Of a DNA stretch of 13,477 bases, positions 1-6,611 are shown in pieces. The notes under the pieces are model-generated. The model made no database searches, was not told the origin of the DNA, and worked only from the letters and a program-made list of their open reading frames with translations. Position numbers and translations under genes: made by a program. The stretch covers positions 1 through 13,477 of the forward strand of contig CAWEHT010000374.1 in assembly GCA_963808455.1 (NCBI GenBank), written 5' to 3'. Each line of letters opens with the position of its first letter. Positions within the stretch are counted from its first letter, which is position 1. The stretch is from CAWEHT01 sp963808455. Its GTDB lineage: Bacteria; Chloroflexota; Anaerolineae; CG2-30-64-16.

Positions 1-2
1 GC

Positions 3-293
3 TTTCTTCCCGCGCGCAAAATCATTTTGATCGGGGCCTCCACGGGCGGCACCGAGGCGCTCAAATCGCTGCTCACTTCCGTCCGGGGAGACCTGCCTGG
101 CATCTGCATCGTGCAACACATTCCGGCCCATTTCTCCAAGGCCTTTGCCGACCGGCTCAACGGAATCTGCCCGATGGAAGTCCGGGAAGCCTGCCACGGC
201 GACCGGGTCAAGCCGGGTTCGGCCATCGCGCCGGGCGGCAGACATCTGCTGCTCAAATGGCGGGAGGATCATTACATCGCGCACCTGCCATAG
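3..293 (+). pseudogene. cheB: CheB-type chemotaxis methylesterase, catalytic-domain fragment (5' end outside window, 3' end cut off)
   Basis: The open frame enters from the left edge and reads into the start of a CheB methylesterase domain (protein-glutamate methylesterase/glutaminase acting on chemoreceptors). Visible are the catalytic-serine motif IGASTGGTEAL, the histidine motif VQHIPAHFS, and the later block PGSAIAPGGRHLLL. The family normally continues for about 100 residues, including the catalytic Asp region and a GMGxDG glycine motif. Here the frame hits TAG at 291-293 just after HLLLKWREDHYIAHLP, so the Asp part is missing. Immediately beyond, the opposite strand encodes a URO-D methyltransferase N-terminus. 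The gene is therefore cut at about 270-293, tail to tail with another cut gene. Any receiver domain would lie outside the window. Family assignment is firm; whether the cut is biological or an assembly chimera is open. Confidence 0.85.
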
Positions 294-599
294 GCTCTCG
301 GGCGGCAGGTCGCGGCCCGGCACACCCAGGCGCGAGAGCCAGATCGACGTGAGACTCGGCGTGATCCGGCCGGACGGCGCCATGTTGGCGCCGTCCAGGC
401 TGCCCAGCCTGTCCATGGCCTCAACCGTCACCCGCACGGCGGCGTCAGGATCGGCGCAGTACTCCGCGATGCTCATCCCCATGTAGCGCGGGGCAAAAGC
501 CACGCCCATGTAGACTACCGGCACCTGATCGACCGGTTCCAGCCGGATGGCCTTCTGGATGCGCTCGAACCGTTCCCTGTATAGACTCTCGTTATCCAT
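274..599 (-). pseudogene. URO-D family corrinoid methyltransferase homologue 2, N-terminal fragment
   Basis: Starting at the ATG at 599, the minus strand encodes about 108 residues typical of the N-terminus of uroporphyrinogen-decarboxylase-like methyltransferases: RERFERIQKAIRLEPVDQVPVV, then LGVPGRDLPPESLWQV. The start overlaps the corrinoid gene stop as TGATG, with GGAGG 7 nt upstream lying inside the last corrinoid codons, so translation is probably coupled. After LWQVRD the family resemblance stops, because the strand becomes the antisense of cheB. That antisense frame stays open to the window edge but does not look like URO-D sequence. About two thirds of the protein, including the expected zinc-ligand region, is missing. 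It differs clearly from URO-D 1 (1341-2489) beyond the first residues, so it is a separate paralogue with probably a different methyl donor. It is non-functional as it stands, unless the junction is an assembly error. Confidence 0.8.
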
Positions 600-1231
600 C
601 ATGCCACCTCCGGGGCTGTGATCCAGCCGTTGCACAAGGCCACCGCCTCCTGGGCATCGTGTCCCAACGCATCCGCCCCCACATAGGCCCGCACGCTCTC
701 CGTGATCGGGCCACCCCCGATCATGACCTTCGCCGCCAGCCCGGCAGCCTTCAGCGCGGCCACCGTCTCCCGCATGGGGTCGAAGGAGATCGTCAACAAG
801 CCTGACAGCCCGACGACCTGCGCCCCGGTCGTCTGGACGCGCTCGACGAACTTTTGCGCCGGCACGTCGACGCCGAGGTCCTCGACGTCGTAGCCTGCGC
901 CGCGCAGCATGGTCACGACGATGTCCTTGCCGATGTCGTGGATGTCGCCCCTGACGGTGCCCAGCACCACCCGGCCCTTGCCGGGTCCGCTGGTGCCGCC
1001 GGCACTGGCGGCCAGGGTGGCGGCGGCGGTCTTGAAGATCTCGCCGGCCATGATGAGGTCCGAGAGGAAGTACTCGCCGGACTCGAAGCGTTGGCCGATG
1101 AGGGTCATGCCCTCGCGGCAGTCGTCGAGCAGGCGGGCCGGGCTGTGGCCTTGGGCCAGGCCGGCCTGCACCAATTCCTGGACTTTGGTTTCATCCAGGT
1201 CCGCCATCGCCGTCGCCAATTGCGTCGCCAT
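595..1231. repeat. direct repeat, left copy (duplicated corrinoid gene)
   Basis: This stretch repeats at 2485-3121 at an offset of 1890 bases. I count nine mismatches, at 869, 986, 992, 1010, 1172, 1175, 1184, 1193 and 1219, or about 98.6% identity; eight are silent. The 3' part of the gene (601-868) is identical. The repeat ends abruptly at the corrinoid start codon on one side and two codons into the URO-D gene on the other. Confidence 0.97.
599..1231 (-). CDS. corrinoid (B12-binding) methyltransferase protein, copy 2
   Basis: A 210-aa MtaC/MtbC-type corrinoid protein that carries the cobalamin cofactor and shuttles the methyl group between methyltransferases. The helical cap domain (about residues 5-80, with FESGEYFLSDLIMAGEIF) is followed by a Rossmann B12 domain. 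That domain has the DxHxxG motif (GDIHDIG, His98 as lower cobalt ligand), the S-x-L motif (GLSGLL, near 143) and the GG motif (IGGGP, near 172). The start at 1231 is chosen because GAGGAGGAAA lies just upstream and because MATQLATAMADL is shared exactly with copy 1; a longer frame to 1261 has no such support. It differs from copy 1 by nine bases and one residue (Glu19 versus Asp19). It follows URO-D 1 after 109 nt and overlaps the downstream URO-D 2 start (TGATG). Function at family level is near certain; the substrate is unknown. Confidence 0.93.
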   Translation of the reverse strand: MATQLATAMADLDETKVQELVQAGLAQGHSPARLLDDCREGMTLIGQRFESGEYFLSDLIMAGEIFKTAAATLAASAGGTSGPGKGRVVLGTVRGDIHDIGKDIVVTMLRGAGYDVEDLGVDVPAQKFVERVQTTGAQVVGLSGLLTISFDPMRETVAALKAAGLAAKVMIGGGPITESVRAYVGADALGHDAQEAVALCNGWITAPEVA

Positions 1232-1258
1232 TATCGGATTTCCTCCTCGTGTTCGTTT

Positions 1259-1277
1259 CACTGCGGAGACCGCAGTG
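1259..1277. other. hairpin between URO-D 1 and corrinoid copy 2
   Basis: CACTGCGG and CCGCAGTG form a perfect 8-bp stem around a 3-nt AGA loop, in the 109-nt gap between the URO-D 1 stop (1341) and the corrinoid start (1231). No U-tract follows, so it is not a standard terminator. It could act as an mRNA-processing or stability element that sets the ratio of the two gene pairs. A second perfect palindrome, GCGCTGCAGCGC, lies at 1289-1300. Function is inferred. Confidence 0.45.
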
Positions 1278-1340
1278 GAACATGCCGTGCGCTGCAGCGC
1301 CGCGGTATGGTTCCCGCCTCCGCCGCGCTGCGCGCAGCCA

Positions 1341-2489
1341 TCAATGACGGTAGGCGCCGTACTCGCGGCCCGCGTCGATCATGGCCCTGACGTTTTCGGG
1401 TTTGGCATCCACCGGGGTATCGCAGCCGGTGCTCAGGATGTAGCCGCCGCCGTCACCCACTACCTCACAGAGCTTCCTGACGTAGTTGCAGACATCTTCA
1501 GGGGTACCCAGGGTCAGCAGCGACGCCGGCACGTCGCCCATCAGGCACATGTGGCCTGCGAGCACTTCCTTGGCCTTGAAGATGTCTGTTGCGCCGTCCA
1601 GCTCGAGCACGCATTTGCCTCTCGGCAGATCCTTGAAGAACTCCAGCATCGGCCCCCAGTTCGAATCGAAATGAAACAGGGGCGTAATCCCCGTGTCGAG
1701 CAATGCCAGCGCGATGCGCTTGATGGAAGGCCAGGCGAATTTCTCGAAGACCTTGGGGGAGATGAAGGTCGCCGCTTCACGCGTGGCGCCGATGAAGTTG
1801 GTCATGTAGCCGTAATGGGTGGCCTGCCGCATGCCCATTTGCCCACCGATCGCCGTCTCGATGAGCCCGGGCGTGATGGCATCGATAGCTGCCAGCACTT
1901 TCTCAGGACGGCGATAGAGGTCGAAGGTGAACTCCTTCAAGCTACGCCCCATCGAGAAGAAGTCGAAAGGCGGCGAGATCGCCACGCCTGTGAAGCTGTG
2001 AAGGCCGCGCGCCTCACAGATCAGGGTATCCTTCACAGCCTGACCCAGCCACTGGTTCAGCAACTCGGGGAACTGCTGGGGCTGCCAATGCGGCCGAATG
2101 CGGGAAAAGAGCATGGCGTTCAACGCCTGGTAGCCCTGCGCCACCGCTATGTCATAGTCCTCGACCCCGAGGACCGGCACCTCTTCGAATTGCCAGACCG
2201 CATCCTCGGGCAGCTCGCGGCCGGGCACTTTCAGCCGCATGGGCAAGGTCAGGGCAAAAGCGAACTCATTCAGGGTCGTGCTCTGGAAGAGAGCATCCCA
2301 TCCGCCGTATTCGTCGAAGGTCTGCAGCAAGAGCTCCCGGCCGAGGTCGTTGTCGTTTATGAATTTTTCAAGCGTCACACCCTTCTGCCGGGCGCAAAAG
2401 AAGTCCATCATGGGCACCGTAGGCACCCGGTCCGGCTTTTCACAGCGGATTGCTGCTTCGATGCGCTCGCGCGGCGTCATCTCGTCCAT
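1341..2489 (-). CDS. URO-D family corrinoid-dependent methyltransferase homologue 1
   Basis: A 382-aa protein of the uroporphyrinogen-decarboxylase superfamily, in the branch of MtaA/MtbA/CmuA-type methyltransferases rather than heme biosynthesis. Marks are the N-terminal TPRERIEAAIRCEKPDRVP, the LPEDAVWQFEEV and GVEDYD blocks, PLFHFDSNW (His273) and the C-terminal STGCDTP with PENVRAMIDAGREYG (Cys356). In zinc-dependent relatives a His and this Cys help bind the Zn that activates the methyl acceptor or donor; here the usual HxC pair reads HxD. The start at 2489 overlaps the corrinoid stop as TGATG, with GGAGG 7 nt upstream in the corrinoid coding sequence; an ATG at 2492 is the alternative. 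Position directly after a corrinoid gene implies the two work as a pair. The methylated substrate (methoxy-aromatic, amine, thiol or other) cannot be read from the sequence. Confidence 0.9.
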   Translation of the reverse strand: MDEMTPRERIEAAIRCEKPDRVPTVPMMDFFCARQKGVTLEKFINDNDLGRELLLQTFDEYGGWDALFQSTTLNEFAFALTLPMRLKVPGRELPEDAVWQFEEVPVLGVEDYDIAVAQGYQALNAMLFSRIRPHWQPQQFPELLNQWLGQAVKDTLICEARGLHSFTGVAISPPFDFFSMGRSLKEFTFDLYRRPEKVLAAIDAITPGLIETAIGGQMGMRQATHYGYMTNFIGATREAATFISPKVFEKFAWPSIKRIALALLDTGITPLFHFDSNWGPMLEFFKDLPRGKCVLELDGATDIFKAKEVLAGHMCLMGDVPASLLTLGTPEDVCNYVRKLCEVVGDGGGYILSTGCDTPVDAKPENVRAMIDAGREYGAYRH

Positions 2490-3121
2490 CATGCCACCTC
2501 CGGGGCTGTGATCCAGCCGTTGCACAAGGCCACCGCCTCCTGGGCATCGTGTCCCAACGCATCCGCCCCCACATAGGCCCGCACGCTCTCCGTGATCGGG
2601 CCACCCCCGATCATGACCTTCGCCGCCAGCCCGGCAGCCTTCAGCGCGGCCACCGTCTCCCGCATGGGGTCGAAGGAGATCGTCAACAAGCCTGACAGCC
2701 CGACGACCTGCGCCCCGGTCGTCTGGACGCGCTCGACGAACTTTTGCGCCGGCACGTCAACGCCGAGGTCCTCGACGTCGTAGCCTGCGCCGCGCAGCAT
2801 GGTCACGACGATGTCCTTGCCGATGTCGTGGATGTCGCCCCTGACGGTGCCCAGCACCACCCGGCCCTTGCCGGGGCCGCTAGTGCCGCCGGCACTGGCA
2901 GCCAGGGTGGCGGCGGCGGTCTTGAAGATCTCGCCGGCCATGATGAGGTCCGAGAGGAAGTACTCGCCGGACTCGAAGCGTTGGCCGATGAGGGTCATGC
3001 CCTCGCGGCAGTCGTCGAGCAGGCGGGCCGGGCTGTGGCCTTGGGCCAGGCCGGCCTGCACTAAATCCTGGACCTTGGTTTCGTCCAGGTCCGCCATCGC
3101 CGTCGCCAGTTGCGTCGCCAT
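2485..3121. repeat. direct repeat, right copy (duplicated corrinoid gene)
   Basis: Partner of the repeat at 595-1231, in the same orientation. Its flanks differ completely from those of the left copy: a different ribosome-binding region upstream and a different URO-D gene downstream. The duplication therefore covers only the corrinoid gene plus the TGATG coupling site, not the methyltransferase. Confidence 0.97.
2489..3121 (-). CDS. corrinoid (B12-binding) methyltransferase protein, copy 1
   Basis: A 210-aa MtaC/MtbC-type corrinoid protein, identical to copy 2 except for Asp19. The cap domain is at about residues 5-80. The B12-binding Rossmann domain is at about 86-205, with DIHDIG (Asp96, His98, Gly101), GLSGLL and IGGGP. 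The start at 3121 is preceded by AAGGAGGA at ideal spacing; the frame is open to 3166 but that extension overlaps the upstream gene's end and is not shared with copy 2. It lies 41 nt after the 161-aa unknown gene and overlaps URO-D 1 through TGATG, so CobW, the unknown protein, this gene and URO-D 1 look like one operon. It should accept methyl groups from, or donate them to, URO-D 1. The reductive activase such proteins need is not in the window. Confidence 0.94.
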   Translation of the reverse strand: MATQLATAMADLDETKVQDLVQAGLAQGHSPARLLDDCREGMTLIGQRFESGEYFLSDLIMAGEIFKTAAATLAASAGGTSGPGKGRVVLGTVRGDIHDIGKDIVVTMLRGAGYDVEDLGVDVPAQKFVERVQTTGAQVVGLSGLLTISFDPMRETVAALKAAGLAAKVMIGGGPITESVRAYVGADALGHDAQEAVALCNGWITAPEVA

Positions 3122-3162
3122 GCTCAGATTCCTCCTTGAACTAACGTGGCGCGCGGAGCCAA

Positions 3163-3648
3163 TCACTCCGCGTGCGGATGGGGATGGTTACCCGACAGAT
3201 GGGGCGGGGGAGAGCCCGTGCCCTCAAGGGCCTCCTCGGCAACCTGTCCGGCACGGGTGGCAGCCAGGGCCGAGGCGGTTTCGCAGGCGAGAAGAGCCAG
3301 TACCTCGCGGGGTACGCCATAGACCAGCACATTGAGCGTCACGGAGAGTTGGGCCAGGCCATCCGGTACCTGGCCGTCCGAAGTGGGGGGATGGAGCGGG
3401 CTGACCGCGCTGGCGCGCAGATAGCCGCCACCGGGGAAGATGGCCAGCAGCTTGATATGGCCGATCAGGGCGCCGGCGTGGCCCGGCGCTCGCGCCTCGC
3501 CGGCCCGGCCCACGGGCGCGGCGGCGCAGGCGCGGGCCAGCTCCGCCAGGTAGGCGACCAGCAGATCTTGCCAGTCGCGGCCTGCCATAGGCGCGGGCAT
3601 CTGCCAAAGCTGCTGTGCCGCGTACGGCTCCAGTGCCAGCTCGCTCAT
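3163..3648 (-). CDS. conserved-looking protein of unknown function, partner of the CobW GTPase
   Basis: A 161-aa protein that I do not recognise. Its ATG overlaps the CobW stop codon (ATGA at 3645-3648), the next gene (corrinoid copy 1) starts 41 nt on, and the frame is intact, so it is a genuine operon member. The middle holds the most conserved-looking stretch (GHIKLLAIFPGGGYLRASAV, then a LSVTLNVLVYGVP strand-like segment). No signal peptide or membrane helix is evident. The C-terminus is histidine-rich (HLSGNHPHPHAE), a feature often seen in metal-handling proteins, which would suit a CobW-family partner. That link is inference. It could be an accessory factor for metal loading of URO-D 1 or for corrinoid protein maturation. 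Confidence 0.75.
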   Translation of the reverse strand: MSELALEPYAAQQLWQMPAPMAGRDWQDLLVAYLAELARACAAAPVGRAGEARAPGHAGALIGHIKLLAIFPGGGYLRASAVSPLHPPTSDGQVPDGLAQLSVTLNVLVYGVPREVLALLACETASALAATRAGQVAEEALEGTGSPPPHLSGNHPHPHAE

Positions 3649-4234
3649 GGCAACAGCAAACCGGCGAGCTCGGGCGCCAGTTCAGCGCCGAGCGCTTCGC
3701 AGAAAAGCGGTGCCTTAGGGTTTATCTCGCGCGTGGCACGGATCGCCTGTGCCAACTCATCTTGCGTGGCGAGATCGGCCTTGCTGATGATCAAGCAATC
3801 TGCCTGGCGGATGCCGGCCGTGATCAAGGGCGTCAGGATCTCGAGCAGCATCGGCAAACGCAACGGGTCGAGGACGGCCACCCAGCGGATGCTCTCCAGG
3901 GGGCGGCCTTTGTAATAGGGCAGGGCACGCAGCAGGTTGCCGGGATCGGCGGCGCCGGACGGTTCGACCATCACGAGGTCGGGTGCATAGTCCCCATCCA
4001 GCTTCTGCAGGGTGCTGACGAGGTCGGCCGTGAGTGTGCAGCAAATGCAGCCGTTGAACAATTCCCAGACGTCGAGCTGGAGCTGGCGCATGAGCTGGTT
4101 GTCGATGCCGATCTCGCCGATCTCGTTGACGATGATCGCGGTGCGACGGCCGGCAGCTCGTGCGGCGCGGCGAGGCTCAGCATGAGGGTCGTCTTGCCCG
4201 AACCAAGAAATCCCGTGACCAGCAGAAGATGCAT
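3645..4234 (-). CDS. short CobW/P47K-family metallochaperone GTPase (single-base frameshift)
   Basis: A G3E-family P-loop GTPase; relatives deliver metals or serve cobalamin enzymes. The N-terminus MHLLLVTGFLGSGKTT carries Walker A. After a frame change come the switch region IIVNEIGEIGIDNQ, the metal-binding CxCC motif (GCICCTL), VMVEPSGAADP, and a SKAD guanine-specificity motif. Restoring one missing base at about 4163-4175 joins the two frames as LSLA-x-ARAAGRRTAIIVNE and gives about 196 aa. That is the GTPase domain only, with no C-terminal CobW_C domain, so it is shorter than typical CobW/YjiA proteins. The start at 4234 is set by the Walker A context, with a weak AAGG site upstream. It is first in unit B, behind a strong promoter and operator, and overlaps the next gene by ATGA. 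Likely job: zinc or cobalt/corrinoid handling for the methyltransferases (inference). Confidence 0.85.
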
Positions 4235-4268
4235 GGGTCGCCGCCTTGCGACTCCCACTGGCCGGCAC

Positions 4269-4287
4269 GGGCGAGGTGACCTCGCCC
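4269..4287. other. GC-rich inverted repeat in the CobW leader
   Basis: GGGCGAGGT and ACCTCGCCC are perfect inverted repeats around a single G, in the untranslated leader between the unit B promoter and the CobW start. A folded RNA would have about a 7-bp stem with a 5-nt loop. From memory, similar GGGCGAGGT/ACCTCGCCC palindromes are dispersed between genes in some Chloroflexota genomes, so this may be a scattered repeat rather than a dedicated attenuator. I cannot check that here. Confidence 0.45.
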
Positions 4288-4320
4288 CTACAGGACAGCG
4301 GAGGGGATCAAGTCGGCAGC

Positions 4321-4349
4321 ATCATACACTTATATATATAAGTTGTCAA
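4321..4349 (-). promoter_or_regulatory. sigma70-type promoter of unit B (CobW-corrinoid-URO-D operon)
   Basis: Read on the minus strand, TTGACA (4349-4344, full consensus) is followed by a 17-nt spacer and TATGAT (4326-4321, five of six). Transcription would start near 4314, about 80 nt before the CobW ATG. The -35 box includes the TGA stop codon of the upstream DUF1638 gene (4348-4346), so the two units are packed end to start. The spacer is almost entirely the operator palindrome. Confidence 0.85.
4328..4343. promoter_or_regulatory. palindromic operator, probable GntR binding site (unit B)
   Basis: ACTTATATATATAAGT is a perfect 16-bp palindrome sitting between the -35 and -10 boxes of the unit B promoter. 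The same 16 bases plus four flanking bases (TGTC) recur at 9137-9156, over the gntR promoter. Size and dyad symmetry suit a dimeric GntR-family repressor, and its position would block RNA polymerase. Binding by the product of 9178-9939 is inferred from the shared site. Confidence 0.8.
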
Positions 4350-5029
4350 TTCGTGTCCGGCGGGCGATCGAAGAACTGCTCCATCTCGACCGCGCGCCCG
4401 GGTGGCACCACAATGAACTCGTCAGGCGTCCACGGCCCCGTCAGCATTCTCTCGACGAGCGCGGTCGAGCCCTCGATCTCCTCATAGCGCAGGCCGAAGC
4501 GGTCGGCGGTGTTCCGGCAATACTCGCGGTATTTGTCCAGCTCGTGATGGCCGGTGTTGATCAGCGCCAGGCGCGTGTAGTTGGCCAACATCAGCTTGAT
4601 CAGGCGGTCGGCCCGTTGGCGGCCATAGCGCTGGAGCGTGCGCTCGTAGTCCCCAAACGGGCCGTCGCCGGCCTCGATCCAGCCCTTGGTCAGATAGTAA
4701 GTGCCCGGCTCCTTGCGCGCCTGGGCGGTGTAGGCCGTTTGCGAGCCCAGAAAGAGGGCGATGCAGTCGTGGACACGCGGCACGATCAGGGTGCATCGTG
4801 CCGCCCGAAGGCCCACCACCGCCATCGAGCACAGGCCGTACCCCAGAACGATCTGATCGTAAGGCCCGGCCAGGGCATCGATGCGCTCTTGCAAAGCAGC
4901 ACGCAGGCCCGCCGGCTCCACATGCAGACCGAAGTTGAGCACCTCATAACCGGCGCCGGCCGGCATGAGAGGCAGCATCTCCTCGATGACGGTGGCGCAA
5001 GCCAGGACAAAGGTACGAGGCCCGGGCAT
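4346..5029 (-). CDS. DUF1638 family protein
   Basis: A 227-aa protein matching my recollection of the DUF1638 family, which is often encoded beside corrinoid methyltransferase genes in methanogens and anaerobic bacteria. Hallmarks are LGYGLCSMAVVGL (Cys67), IVPRVHDCIALFLGS (His87, Asp88, Cys89) and EPGTYYLTKGWIE. The conserved Cys and His residues suggest metal or cofactor binding, but the biochemical role is not known to me. The start at 5029 is one base after the URO-D 3 stop (5031), so it is tightly coupled to that gene; the open frame further upstream is a shadow of URO-D 3. Its TGA stop lies inside the -35 box of the next operon. No membrane segment or signal peptide is seen. Confidence 0.85.
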   Translation of the reverse strand: MPGPRTFVLACATVIEEMLPLMPAGAGYEVLNFGLHVEPAGLRAALQERIDALAGPYDQIVLGYGLCSMAVVGLRAARCTLIVPRVHDCIALFLGSQTAYTAQARKEPGTYYLTKGWIEAGDGPFGDYERTLQRYGRQRADRLIKLMLANYTRLALINTGHHELDKYREYCRNTADRFGLRYEEIEGSTALVERMLTGPWTPDEFIVVPPGRAVEMEQFFDRPPDTN

Positions 5030-5030
5030 G

Positions 5031-6375
5031 TTACCGATAGACGCCGTACTCCCTGCCTGCGTCGATCCAGGCGCGCAGGTTCTCCGGCCTGGTGTGATCC
5101 ACCACCGCGCCGGGAGCCAGGACAAAACCGCCGTCCCCGGCCACGTCGTCGAGCAGCTTCTTGACGTAACTGCGCACGTCCTGGGGCGTCCCGGTCTGAA
5201 GCAGCGATACGGGCAGGTTGCCGCCAAAGGCAGCCCAGCCGCCGAAGTGCTTCTTCACTTCCTTCATGTCGGTCCTGTCAAAAAGCCATAACGTCGTGCC
5301 CGCGGGGATGTCGGGGTCGGCGACGATGCTAAGGCGCTCGTTGTAGCCGCCTTCAACGAACAGAAGCGGCACAATGCCTTCCCGGACCAGGCCCAGGATG
5401 ACCGCCTTGAGCGAAGGCCAGTAGAACTTCTTGAAGTCATCGTTCGACATGAAGCCATCGGCGCCTTTGTGCAGCGGGATGAAAACGAAGGGGCCATGGT
5501 TGGCCGTTGCGATGCGCACGCCGGCCTCAACGTTCAGGGGCGCGAGCCTTTCCACTGCAGCCAGCACCTTCTGTGGCTGGCGGAACTTATCCAACATGAT
5601 GGCCCGCGTGCCGCGCAGCGTGTCGCCCAACGTGTCGAAAGGCGCCTTGGTATAGCCCGCAAACAAGGGCGGCAGGCCCAGGGTCGTCATGGAGGCCACA
5701 TCGATGCCGACCACAGCATTGATCCACTCCAGCGCGGCCTGGCCAGCCTCCAGCAGTTTCTTGAAAGCCTGCTGCACGTCGGGCATGCCGAAAGGCACCA
5801 TGAACCCACCGGTAAAGGGCAGCTCGATGACATCCGTCAGGGGCGACAACATCTGCCATGGCCCAAGTGCCCCAAACACGCGCGGCAGGTAGTAGCGCAT
5901 CCAGTAGCCCGACGGGTCGTTGATCAACAGGTCATACTCGTCGAGCCGCATATACTCGGTCTCGACACATTGATACTGAGAATCCAGGGCAACGCCGTGT
6001 CCTGGCCACCGGTACAATTTATAATCCAGGATCTCGAAGACCTTGCCGGCACCGGTCAGCAAGCACGTGATCACGATGTCGGTTTCGAAGTCGGTATTGA
6101 ACTTCCGCATGGCGTGGCCGAGCTTGTCGTAGTCGTACATGGCTTCTTCGGCGGTGATGCCACCGTACGAGAACGGCACGATGCCCGGCAGGAGGGCGAT
6201 CGGCACGCGCTGGGGCTTCTTTAGCTGCACGGCGTCCTTGAACATTTGCGCCCGCTCTCTGTAGGCGCGTTCGGCCTCGGGGCTTGCGAAAGGCAGACCT
6301 TGGGGCGTGATCCATTCGGCGAAACGCGCCCTCCTGCTTCTGCGCAGGGCTTAGCTTTTGCCACTGGGTGTCCAC
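5031..6375 (-). CDS. URO-D family methyltransferase homologue 3 (frameshifted near the N-terminus)
   Basis: About 448 residues of a uroporphyrinogen-decarboxylase-fold protein. The main frame runs from 6245, but the typical N-terminal block (RFAEWITPQGLPFASPEAER) is in that frame upstream while the start is in another. Removing one C from the CCC at 6329-6331 gives LSPAQKQEARFAEWITP, matching related proteins as I recall them. A GTG at 6375, 6 nt after GGAGG, is the best start, because the ATG at 6381 abuts GGAGG directly. C-terminal blocks include VPLLFVEGGYNERL, PQDVRSYVKKLLDDVAGDGG and TRPENLRAWIDAGREYG. It lacks the His and Cys zinc ligands of URO-D 1, with Glu and Ala-Val at those places. 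It follows a corrinoid remnant by 13 nt and precedes DUF1638 by one base. A role in methyl transfer is likely; the substrate is unknown. Confidence 0.85.
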
Positions 6376-6388
6376 TTGCATCCTCCTC

Positions 6389-6562
6389 TCAGGCTTGCTT
6401 CGTCCACTGTTTGGCCAGGGAAACCGCGGCCATCGCGTCTGCTCCGAAGGCATCTGCGCCCGCGTATTTCTTGACCTGCTCATCGACGGTCCCGCCGCCT
6501 ACCATGATTTTCACGCTGTCACGCAGGTCCGCGGCCTGGATCGCCGCCACCGTATCCTTCAT
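6389..6562 (-). pseudogene. corrinoid protein remnant (C-terminal 57 residues)
   Basis: From an ATG at 6562 the minus strand encodes a piece matching only the end of a B12-binding domain: MKDTVAAIQAADL, then KIMVGGGTVDEQVKKYAGAD and DAMAAVSLAKQW. It aligns with the IGGGP-to-C-terminus part of the corrinoid proteins at 2489-3121 and 10034-10693, but is a distinct paralogue. The cap domain, DxHxxG cobalt-ligand loop and SxL motif, about 150 residues, are absent. Upstream in frame a TGA lies 15 bases before the ATG, and larC ends only 50 bases away. The resemblance begins exactly at the conserved Met, so a deletion or misjoin ends at about 6562. It cannot bind B12 as it stands. Its place just before URO-D 3 (13 nt) shows that URO-D 3 once had its own corrinoid partner. 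Confidence 0.85.
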
Positions 6563-6611
6563 TCGAGATCGATTTCAGCCTCTCTAGTTGATGGATGTCT
6601 TGAAGTAGGTG

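Noticed and set aside
1..273. Open minus-strand frame continuing URO-D 2 across the cheB fragment to the window edge
   Set aside because: The residues (for example ILPPFEQQMSAARRDG) have no URO-D character, and the plus strand there is clearly CheB.
909..2576. A 555-codon plus-strand open frame opposite the corrinoid and URO-D genes
   Set aside because: It is the antisense shadow of well-recognised minus-strand genes in GC-rich DNA, with no recognisable domain and low-complexity Arg/Ala/Ser composition.
6379..6381. ATG directly after GGAGG as the URO-D 3 start
   Set aside because: The ribosome-binding site would touch the start codon; the in-frame GTG at 6375 has the proper 6-nt spacing.
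6584..6611. Alternative C-terminus for LarC in another frame ending DDTYFKTSIN
   Set aside because: The intact larC frame already ends at a plausible length at 6612, and I do not recognise the alternative tail.
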